A stretch of 64,000 bases of DNA. It comes from Paenibacillus aurantius. GTDB taxonomy: Bacteria > Bacillota > Bacilli > Paenibacillales > NBRC-103111. How positions within the stretch are numbered: position 1 is the first letter of the stretch; each line of letters begins with the position of its first letter. This document shows, piece by piece, positions 18,101-25,485 of the stretch. The position numbers and the translations under genes were made by a program. Below the pieces are notes generated by a model. That model was not told where the DNA came from, did not search any database, and was given only the letters and a program-made list of their open reading frames with translations. The stretch spans positions 4,811,501-4,875,500 of the forward strand of contig NZ_CP130318.1 of assembly GCF_032268605.1 (NCBI RefSeq), in the 5' to 3' direction.

Positions 18101-19538
18101 CGATGCCGTAACCGCGGGCTACGGAGGACGTTTTCTCAGCTTGTCGGGTACGGAGATCACCACCCCGGTTGGCCACGCACTCGTATACGGTCTCGATAAT
18201 GTTCCCCGGTACGATATCGGGACTCCTTATACCTGGCAGAACAGCATCAACGAGGTGACGGGCCAAGGCGGTCTTTTGTACATCGCTCATCCCTTCGAGA
18301 GCACCTATGCTTTCCAGACGCCTTATGAATGGACCGGCTTCACCGGTGTCGAGGTGTGGAACGGAACGTGGCATGCCCTCGACAACAACGTCAACGAACG
18401 CGCTTTCCGCTTCTGGGACGAAATCAACATCCGCGGGGACGGCAAGTATTATGGCCTCACCAACACGGACGGTCACACGAAAGACAAGGTTGGTGACACG
18501 TACAGCAAAGGCTGGATGAAAAGCCTGACCGAAGGGAACGTGCTGGAGCTTCTCCAAACCGGGGGCTATTACGGCTCCAACGGCCCCGATCTCCGTTTTC
18601 GCGTCGGCGGGGTGGAGATGGGTGGAACGCTGAGGCTGGAAAAGGCCGGGAAGGTCCCGGTTCAGGTCGAAGCTTACGATCCCAATTCCGCTTTGACCCG
18701 CGTTCGGGTCGTCAAATACTACGTCACAGGCAATATGGCGGATTATTCGCGCCGCGAAGTAGTCCTGGATGAGAATCTGGCAGGCCAAGGCATCAGCCGC
18801 TACAGCAGAACCTTGAACCTGCCGGTAGGCGGCAAGGAATTTTACCGGATGGAAGTCATGAGCGAGAAATCGAACCCGAACAGCTCCGGCATCGGACCGT
18901 TAACCGGCACGGGCTTCGCTTTCTCTAACCCGGTCTGGGTAGAGGTCGCCGGGACAGGTAAGAGCAATGCCGCCGCCATCGAGTCTCTGTCCTACAACCA
19001 GGTGCCCTTAGCCGACACAGCGGGACGGTTCGGGATCGGAACGATTACGGTTCATCCGAAGACGTTTGAACCGGATAAGCTGAATGCCGTCGTAAGCCAA
19101 GGAGCTTCGGTTACCGGCAAGCGATATACCGCGTTGGCTGGAAGCACCACGGCTGCGGGCATCCTGGACCTGACCGTAACGGCTGCAGACGACTCGGAGC
19201 GCACCTTCCGCTACCTGGTCTATACCGGGGGCCGGGTCCCTGACACCGGCCAACTCACCAGCCTGCTGGTGAGCGAGGCCTCGCTGGTCCCGGCGTTTCG
19301 GCCCGAAAAGACCTCGTATGCCGGAACGGTCCGCCAGGACGTATCCCGGCTGGAGATCACCCCTGTCGCAGCGGACAGCCGGGCGAGCCTAACGGTCAAC
19401 GGGACGGCAGCCGCTAGCGGGAAGCCGTTCGAAGTCAGCCTGGCACCAGGCTTGAACACCATCCTAGTCGCGGTGAACGAGGATGATGGCCGGGCCGGCA
19501 GCACGTACACCCTCCGGATCGTGCGCCTTCCGGTGTAA
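15186..19538 (+). CDS. Large secreted CehA/McbA-type PHP-domain protein with duplicated N-terminal modules
   Basis: A 1450-residue exported protein. A signal peptide (about 1-30) is followed by two homologous modules of roughly 260-290 residues (about 66-345 and 440-735). These share GDPGYxY, SRDW, DNASGNNK, LTPGHIMDA, AHAxIWPE and YHLPH. Each is followed by a carboxypeptidase-regulatory-like beta sandwich. Residues ~925-1150 form a PHP metallohydrolase domain with DNHSHTKHSDG (His930, His932, Asp937), GTEIT...GH (Glu990, His997), IAHP (His1035) and NTDGH (Asp1095, His1097), so all metal ligands are present. Two cadherin-like beta domains end the protein. GGAGGG precedes the ATG. The PHP domain is probably a phosphoesterase or related hydrolase; the substrate and the duplicated module are unknown. 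Confidence 0.82.
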   Translation: MGKRWWRIAAAAVVLLGGWTGGPGQRAGAVAVAEEAAAGPDSSLSLGTRVETSLAAAQPEPPDSAVTIAARTGDPGYTYAPASRDWVSGTPYYSMENDKVSLTIGTTRLETGSTSDYGDNASGNNKPGSLTPGHIMDAVPKTTMRDNLDYTEFVLSKGLGRTWWYPTEKLSLPDIQPGDRTITAKGAWDKDGSIKAQVTYSIVENSPLIKMKVKLKNEGTASFTGNLAYVIDPEETLEQQSYVPGWGWRGGQVSEYITSGWNRNYIFNGIQDKFTGNTAHALIWPEAQKPSALIPEGYITGAWFPVALAPGGTKELILYHLPHQPGPANEAYRTSEFWAGVIRNGTDVTSIRTVSGTVTDSAGQPAGGIEVELASSSGGSVAKATTDSRGRYSLDSVTGSVYGLTANNGTERYEQALPPEPPDRETVVNFTLDPPPPKAVTSGVTKGDPGYVYEGTSRDWWPANDYYYLESPDIKFTVGTVRTAGKDPINWSNDASGNNKWGTLTPGHIMDAAPKLTMEENLDFSEFVLSDNLGVTPEDEAAGMPMEWSWFHPLDKLKFPSIQLEGDTIAAAGEWDRNERMKSSVRYSIVEGTPLIRMDITLNNGTGADFNGSFGYIIDSDQPGEQHTYLPGRNWVYSQEKNPIREGWTDNYLFTGVNNTFTGKTAHAIIWPEEQQPKSLIHEGIFAGAWFDASIPSGQSRSYVLYHLPHVAGPADQPYANAELWANFVKTHAEAKDYGSLTGSVKDEAGKALPQTEVVVKDGSGAVRARAATTPDGKYQLYLPKGDYTLAPVNDAYSVEARSVTVAGGDRQTAVFVMKKYAELEAALPSGLTADTPFDLTVTMRNVTGSPIRDVAVEVSPPPLIQLLGESSFVLPELEANTQKVLTFKAVALEGGRSAIKATASSRQFRLATSVSFDVQGQGHYAGDNHSHTKHSDGVNTVAENSGSAYTRRMLSWVWSEEHNKNSQQADADAVTAGYGGRFLSLSGTEITTPVGHALVYGLDNVPRYDIGTPYTWQNSINEVTGQGGLLYIAHPFESTYAFQTPYEWTGFTGVEVWNGTWHALDNNVNERAFRFWDEINIRGDGKYYGLTNTDGHTKDKVGDTYSKGWMKSLTEGNVLELLQTGGYYGSNGPDLRFRVGGVEMGGTLRLEKAGKVPVQVEAYDPNSALTRVRVVKYYVTGNMADYSRREVVLDENLAGQGISRYSRTLNLPVGGKEFYRMEVMSEKSNPNSSGIGPLTGTGFAFSNPVWVEVAGTGKSNAAAIESLSYNQVPLADTAGRFGIGTITVHPKTFEPDKLNAVVSQGASVTGKRYTALAGSTTAAGILDLTVTAADDSERTFRYLVYTGGRVPDTGQLTSLLVSEASLVPAFRPEKTSYAGTVRQDVSRLEITPVAADSRASLTVNGTAAASGKPFEVSLAPGLNTILVAVNEDDGRAGSTYTLRIVRLPV

Positions 19539-19567
19539 GGCTGTCCAGGATCAGATTCGCGGTTCAG

Positions 19568-19600
19568 AAAAAGGGAGGCCCTCGGGCCTCCCTTTTCCTT
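19568..19600 (+). terminator. Intrinsic terminator after the PHP protein gene
   Basis: AAGGGAGGCCCTCGGGCCTCCCTTTTCC forms a strong stem with a T-rich tail, 30 bases past the stop. Confidence 0.92.
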
Positions 19601-19721
19601 TACTCATCCATCGCACTGAATCCCTGTGGAACCGCCATCGCGGAAGGTTAGCCGCGGTGGGCTCCCTTCTCCTCTGGAGGAGAGACTGCAGCCTCAACAG
19701 GATCGGCAGGAAGACCGATGG

Positions 19722-19878
19722 GAACCACCAGCTGACGAAACGCCGCGGGAAAGCTTAGAACCCGACGATTACATAACGAAACGCCCAGGGATACCTGAGA
19801 ACCCAACGGTTACCCAACGGACGCCGTGGGACACCTTAGAACCCGACGCTTACCCATTGAACGCCTCTGGACACCTAG
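19722..19878. repeat. Array of four degenerate ~40-bp direct repeats
   Basis: Three clear units start at 19758, 19799 and 19839 (41, 40 and about 39 bases). They share the pattern GAACCCgACG-TTACccA-ACG-GGaCACCT, and a shorter fourth unit starts at 19722 (GAACCACCAG...GACGAAACGCC). There are no spacers, and the unit length is not a multiple of three, so this is neither a CRISPR nor a protein repeat. Function unknown. Confidence 0.75.
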
Positions 19879-19922
19879 ACATAGACATCCGGTGGAAATC
19901 GCGGGGAAGCCGGGGAGTCCCC

Positions 19923-20128
19923 AAAATTAGCGGAACGGAGATACCTTATTCGTCAGAATTCGAGCTCTCACGTTTTGATACAGGAACTATACTCCTCTAT
20001 TATACGTCAGAGCGGCGAAGATAGGCCGCTTTAGATGGTTGGCGCGAAAAATAGCGAACCTGCATTCCTCTATTATTTGAGGAATATCGAAAAAAGGGGC
20101 ATTAACGCACCTCCGTTCCGCTATTTTT
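19923..20128. repeat. 206-bp MITE-like element with 18-bp terminal inverted repeats
   Basis: The left end AAAATTAGCGGAACGGAG (19923-19940) matches the reverse complement of the right end CTCCGTTCCGCTATTTTT (20111-20128) at 17 of 18 positions. Inside, TCCTCTATTAT occurs twice (19993 and 20066), and a further AAAAATAGCG at 20047 repeats the terminal motif. There is no coding capacity. It could be a small non-autonomous mobile element or a folded intergenic repeat. Confidence 0.7.
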
Positions 20129-20392
20129 TTCGGCACCCGAGGGGAGCAGTCAAAACGGTTCCCACTGAAGCAAATCGGTCTTTTCCAGGAAAATTGGAGC
20201 CTCCATGACAAAGGACCGGTTGTTGGACGGCACCCCCACGTTAGGGGTTTCTACCAAACGGGGGGCCATCCTTGTCCGGTCCTTGTTCTTGGCTGCCTGC
20301 TGTATTCTCGAATGCGTCCATGGTTCAACTCATCCGGATCTGTCTGGCAGGTCCGGATGCATTGGGCGAGGGAGGCCGCCCTATCCCGGCGG
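20129..20392. other. Remaining gap before the MFS gene
   Basis: Lies between the inverted-repeat element and the end of the convergent MFS gene. No gene, RNA or convincing terminator was seen here. Confidence 0.4.
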
Positions 20393-21721
20393 CTAGGACT
20401 TACCGCCGCCACCCGACCCCGTGTGCGCCTGCCGCTCCAGAAGCGGCAGAAGACATGCCCACATGATCAGCGGGGTGCTGCCGATAAACAGGAGGAGGCT
20501 GTTGATCACGAGGGGCGAGCGGCTCCAGGAGATTACCGCAATAAAGAGCAGCGTCCCGAACAGACGCCCGGCGTTGATCGCCATTTCCCGGGTCGCCACG
20601 TACTCCACCCGTCGGCTCCCCCCGTCCTCCTGGCGGCCGATCCAATCGAACACCACGGAGGTTCCCGGCAGGGTATAGAGCGGAATGAACAGAGCGGTGC
20701 CGATGCCGAACAAGAGGAGGGTTCCATAGCTGACCCGCCAGAAGAGCGGAAGAACAACCCCCATCATGGCAAGGATGCCGAGCAGCATGCCCCATTTCCG
20801 GAAGCGGGGCCGAAACCAGCGGCCCGCCGCCCAGAAGCTGACGAGGGCAACCCCTGAGGTGATCAGGGAGAAGCTCCCGAGCTTCATTTCGTTCTTCGTC
20901 GCAAGGTAGACCAGAAGGCCGATAAGGAACGAGTATACCCCTTCCCGGATTCCTTGAGCAGCTAGCCCCCACAAGACGCGCCGGCTGCTCCGGTCGGCCA
21001 TTTTGCGGAAGGGGAACCACCAGTCATAGCACGTTTGAACTTTACGCTTGCGAAGCCAGAAGCTCAGGACCACGCCGACCAGGAAGATCACCAGCGACAG
21101 CGTAAAGATCAGACGGTAACCTCCTGTCCCTTTCCAGTGCGTGATAAGAAAGCCCGAAACCCAGGGAGCCACCATCCCGGCTACCGATCCCCATAAGCCC
21201 GCCCAGCCGTTAAAGCGGTCCCGGTTGTCCGGATTGGTGACTTCGAAATAAACGACATTGAAGGCCAGCCAGAAGAATCCCGAGGCCAAGCCCTGCACAC
21301 TCCCCAGCCAAAAAATGTAATCCACCGAGCGTACGCCAAGAAGGAGCACCAGCACGTAGAACAAGGCGGAGAGGGCGATGCCGAGGCGGAGCGAATTCAT
21401 TTTGTTGCGTTCCTTGACCCACTTTCCTGCAATCCAGAAGGTCAGCGCCATGAACACCTGCTGATAAACGGCAAACCAGGCAATCATGGCAAAATCGTTT
21501 CGAGCCTTCCACAAATAGATGCTCACGAACGTGCCGGACAAGGCATTGGCCGTTCCGAACAAAGCATTCACGAGAAGCAGAAGACGCGTCTGGGGAGTTA
21601 GACCGGCCCCTTCCCGTCCTTCCCGTTCTTCTTCGTCCTCGGACGAATGTTCCCGATGGCGGCCAAAGCCCGGCACAAAGACAATGCGCCGGGCTTTGCG
21701 GTCTTGTATCGATTCGTTCAT
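20393..21721 (-). CDS. Major facilitator superfamily transporter
   Basis: A membrane protein of 442 residues with about 12 hydrophobic segments. A charged N-terminal extension (residues 1-40, rich in Glu/Arg, EDEEEREGREG) precedes the first helix. Between helices 6 and 7 is a basic cytoplasmic loop (WLRKRKVQTCYDWWFPFRKM). The fold and loop pattern fit the MFS, but no substrate motif is recognised. It stands alone and converges on the PHP protein gene. The start is uncertain because the ribosome binding site is weak (GGGTGAGTG). Confidence 0.82.
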   Translation of the reverse strand: MNESIQDRKARRIVFVPGFGRHREHSSEDEEEREGREGAGLTPQTRLLLLVNALFGTANALSGTFVSIYLWKARNDFAMIAWFAVYQQVFMALTFWIAGKWVKERNKMNSLRLGIALSALFYVLVLLLGVRSVDYIFWLGSVQGLASGFFWLAFNVVYFEVTNPDNRDRFNGWAGLWGSVAGMVAPWVSGFLITHWKGTGGYRLIFTLSLVIFLVGVVLSFWLRKRKVQTCYDWWFPFRKMADRSSRRVLWGLAAQGIREGVYSFLIGLLVYLATKNEMKLGSFSLITSGVALVSFWAAGRWFRPRFRKWGMLLGILAMMGVVLPLFWRVSYGTLLLFGIGTALFIPLYTLPGTSVVFDWIGRQEDGGSRRVEYVATREMAINAGRLFGTLLFIAVISWSRSPLVINSLLLFIGSTPLIMWACLLPLLERQAHTGSGGGGKS

Positions 21722-21869
21722 TCACTCACCCGGTTACCCGTTAAGGGAAATAGAAAACAGCCTGTTTACCTTTCCCCTCCCCTTACCGGATTATCCGGAA
21801 AAGGAAACATTCGTCCTTCCCCGGTCCATCTCCCCATCTTGCCGGGGGACGCCCGCTTGAAGGCAGCCA

Positions 21870-23318
21870 TCACCTGCTAAGACGAGGCGGCTTCCGGTGC
21901 CGCGTTGCCTGTTCGAAGGCATAGGCCAGCTTCAGCAGAATAGGCTCACTAAAGGCGGTCGACGTGAAGGTGATTCCGTAAGGCAGCCCTTCTGAGGTAA
22001 AACCGCCCGGGACCGTGATGGACGGATACCCGGCTCTTGCCCCGACGGCTTCTCCCTCGTCTCCCGGAAATAGGATGGCATCCAGGCCGTGCTCCTTCAA
22101 CACGGCATCGATTCCTTCCTCCCGGCAAAGGCGCAGATCCCGGGCCCGGTCGGCCAAATAAGCCGGTTCCGTTAAGGTGCCGCTCGTCCTCTCTTCGGCA
22201 TGCTCCAGAAGCGTCTGCCCGTACCGCAACGTTTCGTCCGGATGCGCCTGGTTGAAGGCAATGATCTCCGCCAGGGTCCGGACGGGAGCCCCGGGACCAA
22301 GACCCGCCAGGTAGCTCTGAAGCGCCGATTTAAACTCATGCATAAGGACGGAAGAGTGTCCAATCTCCGCCGCGGACGGCAGGTCGGCCGGATCGACGAT
22401 AACGGCCCCTTGGCGGCGCAGCTCCTCAATCGCCTGCTCGAACAGGTTGAGCTGTTCCTCCGTCAGTCCTTCGCAGAAGGACAGGCGCGGAATGCCGAGG
22501 CGGACTCCCTTTATTCCGTCCCGGTCCAGAAACGAGTTGTAATCGGCGGGGCGTTCGACGTGGAGGGTGGCCGGATCGCGCTCATCCTCGCCCGCCATAA
22601 CCCCGAGCAGAATGGCGGCATCCTCCACCGAACGGGCCAATGGACCGGCCGTGTCCTGGGAATAGGTGATGGGGATGATGCCCCTTCGGCTGATCAGCCC
22701 CACTGTCGGCTTGATGCCCACCAACGCCTGCTTGCTGGCCGGACTGAGAATCGATCCGGAGGTTTCCGTACCGACGGCCGCCGTGCAGAAGCCGGATGCC
22801 GCGGCGGCCGCCGAACCGGTGCTGGAACCTCCCGGATGCGCCCCCCTCTTGTACGGATTCTGAACCTGGCCTCCCCGCGAGCTGTAGCCTGCCGGCATTC
22901 CTTCCGTCATGAAGTTGGCGAATTCGGTCATGTTGGCTTTGCCGAGCAGGATGGCGCCCGCCTTTCTCAGCCGGGCGACCAAGGCGGCATCTTCCAACGC
23001 GAACGAGTGCTTAAGCGCAAGCGATCCGGCGCTGGTGGGCATACGGTCCCCGGTATCGATATTGTCCTTCAAGAGAAGAGGAATTCCGTGAAGAGGCCCC
23101 GTTAAGCCCCTGTCTCGATAAGCCCGGTCAAGCGCCTCCGCTTGAAACAGCGCGTCCGGGTTCACCTCCAGGACCGACTGAATACCGGGCCCGTCCTTAT
23201 CGAGCCGGGCGATCCGGTCCAAATAATACATCACCAGCTTTACCGCCGTCAGCGAACCGTCCCGGTAGGCCGCATGGATCTCGGTAACGCCCGCTTCTTC
23301 CCAATGCCCTTTTGTCAT
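21870..23318 (-). CDS. Amidase-signature family hydrolase
   Basis: A 482-residue enzyme hydrolysing a carboxamide, with the Ser-cisSer-Lys triad visible: Lys84 in LLLKDNID, the cis-serine in [12 protein letters not shown] (165/166) and the nucleophile Ser189 in [11 protein letters not shown]. It resembles GatA-type proteins in fold, but it stands alone without gatB or gatC. It also has a long, distinct middle region with [17 protein letters not shown], typical of the broad amidase group rather than the transamidosome subunit. No signal peptide is seen, so it is probably cytoplasmic. The substrate is unknown. Confidence 0.88.
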   Translation of the reverse strand: MTKGHWEEAGVTEIHAAYRDGSLTAVKLVMYYLDRIARLDKDGPGIQSVLEVNPDALFQAEALDRAYRDRGLTGPLHGIPLLLKDNIDTGDRMPTSAGSLALKHSFALEDAALVARLRKAGAILLGKANMTEFANFMTEGMPAGYSSRGGQVQNPYKRGAHPGGSSTGSAAAAASGFCTAAVGTETSGSILSPASKQALVGIKPTVGLISRRGIIPITYSQDTAGPLARSVEDAAILLGVMAGEDERDPATLHVERPADYNSFLDRDGIKGVRLGIPRLSFCEGLTEEQLNLFEQAIEELRRQGAVIVDPADLPSAAEIGHSSVLMHEFKSALQSYLAGLGPGAPVRTLAEIIAFNQAHPDETLRYGQTLLEHAEERTSGTLTEPAYLADRARDLRLCREEGIDAVLKEHGLDAILFPGDEGEAVGARAGYPSITVPGGFTSEGLPYGITFTSTAFSEPILLKLAYAFEQATRHRKPPRLSR

Positions 23319-23500
23319 GAATTCTCTACCTGCTTCCCCAGTCTTATCCGCCCATGTTATATCTTTAATCCATCACCCAACCGTGCATACGCGGCTTACC
23401 GCCAAACAAGTTACCGGCTAGGGCTTTCTTCCATCCTAACGGAAACAAGCCCGCTCCACCACGGACACAATCGTTATACTCAAAAAGTAAGACAACGGCA

Positions 23501-23531
23501 AAGAACCCCGGGCCCGGGGCCTGGGGTTCTT
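23501..23531 (-). terminator. Probable terminator of the pspA operon
   Basis: AAGAACCCC and GGGGTTCTT flank a GC-rich loop just past the zinc ribbon gene. The T-run is short (three), so termination strength is uncertain. Confidence 0.55.
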
Positions 23532-23539
23532 CCGCCGCC

Positions 23540-24025
23540 TTAATCCTTAACCGCCTTGAGGAGGGCGAGGCGGGCTTTCTCCGTCAAATAGCTTTCCGTC
23601 TTGAAGCAGGAAGGGCATACATAGACGTTCTCTTCCAGCGCGGCGAGCAAAGGCTTTCCGACAGCCTCCGGCACAAGCGGGCTCCAGGCTTCCTTCCCGG
23701 TGGTCCTCTGTCCGGCCAACAGCATCAGCTCGCGGCAGTTCGTGCATTCCGGGGCTTCCTCCTGGCCGTCGATCACCTGCTCCACCTTCTCGCTGTATTC
23801 GTCCCGGTACTCTTCCTCGAGCTCATCCAGATCGTCCAGCTCCCCGACCGGGGCGGCATCCAGCTCCTCCTCGTCTTCCTCCTCCGCAGGCGCTCCGAAC
23901 GTTACGCTGCGGTAGGCCCCCAGCTCATTGAAGCAGTGCGGGCACTCTTCTTCGGGTCCAAGCTCGGGATCCCAGACAATCTCCGTATGGCACCACGGGC
24001 ATACTTGCTTCTCTTCCGATTCCAA
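23540..24025 (-). CDS. Two-zinc-ribbon acidic protein of the pspA operon
   Basis: A 161-residue cytoplasmic protein with two CxxC pairs at the N terminus (Cys9/Cys12 and Cys28/Cys31) and two more later (Cys94/Cys97 and Cys137/Cys140). This suggests two zinc ribbons. Between them lies a strongly acidic linker (about residues 47-90, EEEDEEELDAA...). The start is a TTG at 24025 with a G-rich site upstream. It is the last gene of the sigma-W-type operon with pspA and DUF350. Bacillus pspA operons also carry a zinc ribbon protein (YdjG), but homology to it cannot be shown from here. A role in envelope stress is inferred from context. Confidence 0.75.
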   Translation of the reverse strand: MESEEKQVCPWCHTEIVWDPELGPEEECPHCFNELGAYRSVTFGAPAEEEDEEELDAAPVGELDDLDELEEEYRDEYSEKVEQVIDGQEEAPECTNCRELMLLAGQRTTGKEAWSPLVPEAVGKPLLAALEENVYVCPSCFKTESYLTEKARLALLKAVKD

Positions 24026-24040
24026 TGTCTGTCCCCCCCG

Positions 24041-24124
24041 TTACCAGGTTGTCGATAAATAATATAGGCCGATGGCCAGAAAGACAAAAGCCACCGCAAA
24101 CAGCGTTCCCCACAAATACTTCAT
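24041..24124 (-). CDS. 27-residue single-pass membrane peptide
   Basis: The frame opens with an ATG that overlaps the DUF350 stop (ATGA at 24121-24124) and encodes 27 residues: MKYLWGTLF, then a hydrophobic stretch, ending YYLSTTW. The next gene starts 15 bases after its stop. The overlap, the clean single membrane helix with a positively charged N terminus, and the position inside the operon support a real small protein. No family is recognised. It could be a small partner of the DUF350 protein or of PspA. Confidence 0.6.
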   Translation of the reverse strand: MKYLWGTLFAVAFVFLAIGLYYLSTTW

Positions 24125-24516
24125 GTCACGCTCGCTCCAATGACGTACGAGACGGAAATCGAGATGATCATCGATATGAGGCCGACCGCTTTATTATCAT
24201 TCTTGACCTGCTCGTCGATTTTAAAATACGGGGTAAGCATTTCAAAGACGAAATAAGCGACCAAGAGCAGGACAAACCCATAGCAGGACCAGATCACCGA
24301 TTCGAGCAATGTATCGTTATTCAGAATGGCAAAGCGAAAAATGTTGCAGATTCCAAAAATTTTGCCCCCGGTGGCCATCGCCACGGCGACGTTTCCATTC
24401 TTGATTTCCTCCCAGTCGTTATAGCGGGTGACATAGTTGAAGATAACCATAAACACGATGAGTGCCACGGCCGCGACCGAGAAGAACGCGAGTGTTTCCA
24501 GGTACGGGTTAGCCAT
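24121..24516 (-). CDS. DUF350 family membrane protein
   Basis: A 131-residue protein with four predicted membrane segments, including LAFFSVAAVALIVFMVIFNYV and VGLISMIISISVSYVIGA, and the DUF350 pattern of paired short helices. The ATG at 24516 is favoured over one eight codons upstream because GAGGTGG is 8 bases before it. DUF350 genes are commonly next to pspA-like genes (for example yjfL with yjfJ in enterobacteria), as here. Its biochemical role is unknown; a membrane partner of PspA is a reasonable inference. Confidence 0.85.
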   Translation of the reverse strand: MANPYLETLAFFSVAAVALIVFMVIFNYVTRYNDWEEIKNGNVAVAMATGGKIFGICNIFRFAILNNDTLLESVIWSCYGFVLLLVAYFVFEMLTPYFKIDEQVKNDNKAVGLISMIISISVSYVIGASVT

Positions 24517-24578
24517 TAATTGATCCACCTCTTCATTCATAGAAATACACGCCCTTCAAAAGGTATGTATGAACGTTG

Positions 24579-24608
24579 GAAGAGACTGAAGCTACCTCCA
24601 GTCTCTTC
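24579..24608 (-). other. Intercistronic hairpin between pspA and DUF350
   Basis: GAAGAGACTG (24579-24588) and CAGTCTCTTC (24599-24608) form a perfect 10-bp stem with a 10-base loop. No T-run follows on the minus strand, so it is more likely an RNA-stabilising or processing element than a full terminator. It could raise the level of the pspA message relative to the genes behind it. Confidence 0.6.
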
Positions 24609-24640
24609 GGTCCTTTATGGTGAGTTTACCACAAAAATGT

Positions 24641-25321
24641 TTACTGCTGCTGATTCTTGTTCGCGACTTTGGCTTTCAGCGCAGCGAGCTCATCTTCGAC
24701 CCCGTCGTTCTGATCCAGCTTGGAAAGCTCGTCGTCGAGGGAGCGGTTGGAGCTGCGGAGCTCGTTGCTCGCCTGGGCTTCCGCTTCCAGCTGGGCCACC
24801 TTATCGCTCATGCGGTCGAAGCCGCGGGCCGCGTTGTCGGTCCCGAAGCCGGACATCGCCTGGTTGATGGACTTCTGGGCTTTGGCCGCCTCGGCGCGGG
24901 CCACCAGAAGATCCTTCTTGTTCTTCATCTTGTTGAACTCGTCCTTCATCTCAGACAGCTGGCTGCGAAGACGGTCGGCGTTCTCCTTCGCGATGGCGTA
25001 TTGGTTCTTCATTTCATCATAGCGGGTCTGGTGCTCTTTCTTGTCCTGCAGGGCGCGGCGGGCCAGATCTTCGTTGCCCTGCTCCAGAGCCTTCTCGGCT
25101 TGGGTCTGACGCTTCTGCACCATCTCTTCGGCTTCTTCATACTGCTGCTTGAACTTCTTCTCTACGGCAATCTGCTTGGCGACAGCCGCTTCGGCATCCA
25201 TAATGTCCTGCTCCATATCCCTCAGGAACTGGTTCAGCATCTTAACCGGGTCTTCCGCTTTGTCGAGCAGATCGTTAATCGAAGCCGCCGTCAGGTCACG
25301 CAGTCTTTTAAAAATTCCCAT
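24641..25321 (-). CDS. pspA: PspA/IM30 family envelope-stress protein
   Basis: A cytoplasmic peripheral membrane protein that assembles on damaged or stressed membranes. The 226 residues begin with the amphipathic helix MGIFKRLRDL and the family pattern LLDKAEDPVKMLNQFLRDME. They continue as an almost unbroken helical hairpin rich in Glu, Lys and Gln, ending in KVANKNQQQ. The ATG at 25321 has AGGAGG upstream; longer frames lack a site. A sigma-W-type promoter lies 72 bases ahead of the start codon. It leads the operon DUF350, membrane peptide, zinc ribbon. Confidence 0.93.
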   Translation of the reverse strand: MGIFKRLRDLTAASINDLLDKAEDPVKMLNQFLRDMEQDIMDAEAAVAKQIAVEKKFKQQYEEAEEMVQKRQTQAEKALEQGNEDLARRALQDKKEHQTRYDEMKNQYAIAKENADRLRSQLSEMKDEFNKMKNKKDLLVARAEAAKAQKSINQAMSGFGTDNAARGFDRMSDKVAQLEAEAQASNELRSSNRSLDDELSKLDQNDGVEDELAALKAKVANKNQQQ

Positions 25322-25392
25322 TGATTGGTTCCTCCTGGAAAGGTAATTTATTTGGTTGGGTTGGATTGGCTCGAGCGTTTCACACCTATTTC

Positions 25393-25418
25393 TACGTGCC
25401 ATGATAGACAGAGTTTCA
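25393..25418 (-). promoter_or_regulatory. Sigma-W (ECF) type promoter of the pspA operon
   Basis: On the minus strand TGAAAC (25413-25418), exactly 16 bases, then CGTA (25393-25396). This equals the Bacillus sigma-W consensus. In Bacillus subtilis pspA is a known sigma-W target, so cell-envelope stress control is expected here too. Confidence 0.82.
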
Positions 25419-25485
25419 CTTTCCGCAAAAAATTCTTTATCCGGGAAATTACCCGTTTCTTTCGGGTTCTGAAACCCCGCCTGTC

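Noticed and set aside
19722-19878. CRISPR array
   Set aside because: Repeats are contiguous and degenerate with no unique spacers, and no cas genes are in the window.
19626-20024. A 132-codon frame across the 40-bp repeats
   Set aside because: The repeat unit of 40-41 bases breaks the reading frame between units, there is no ribosome binding site, and the frame runs into the inverted-repeat element.
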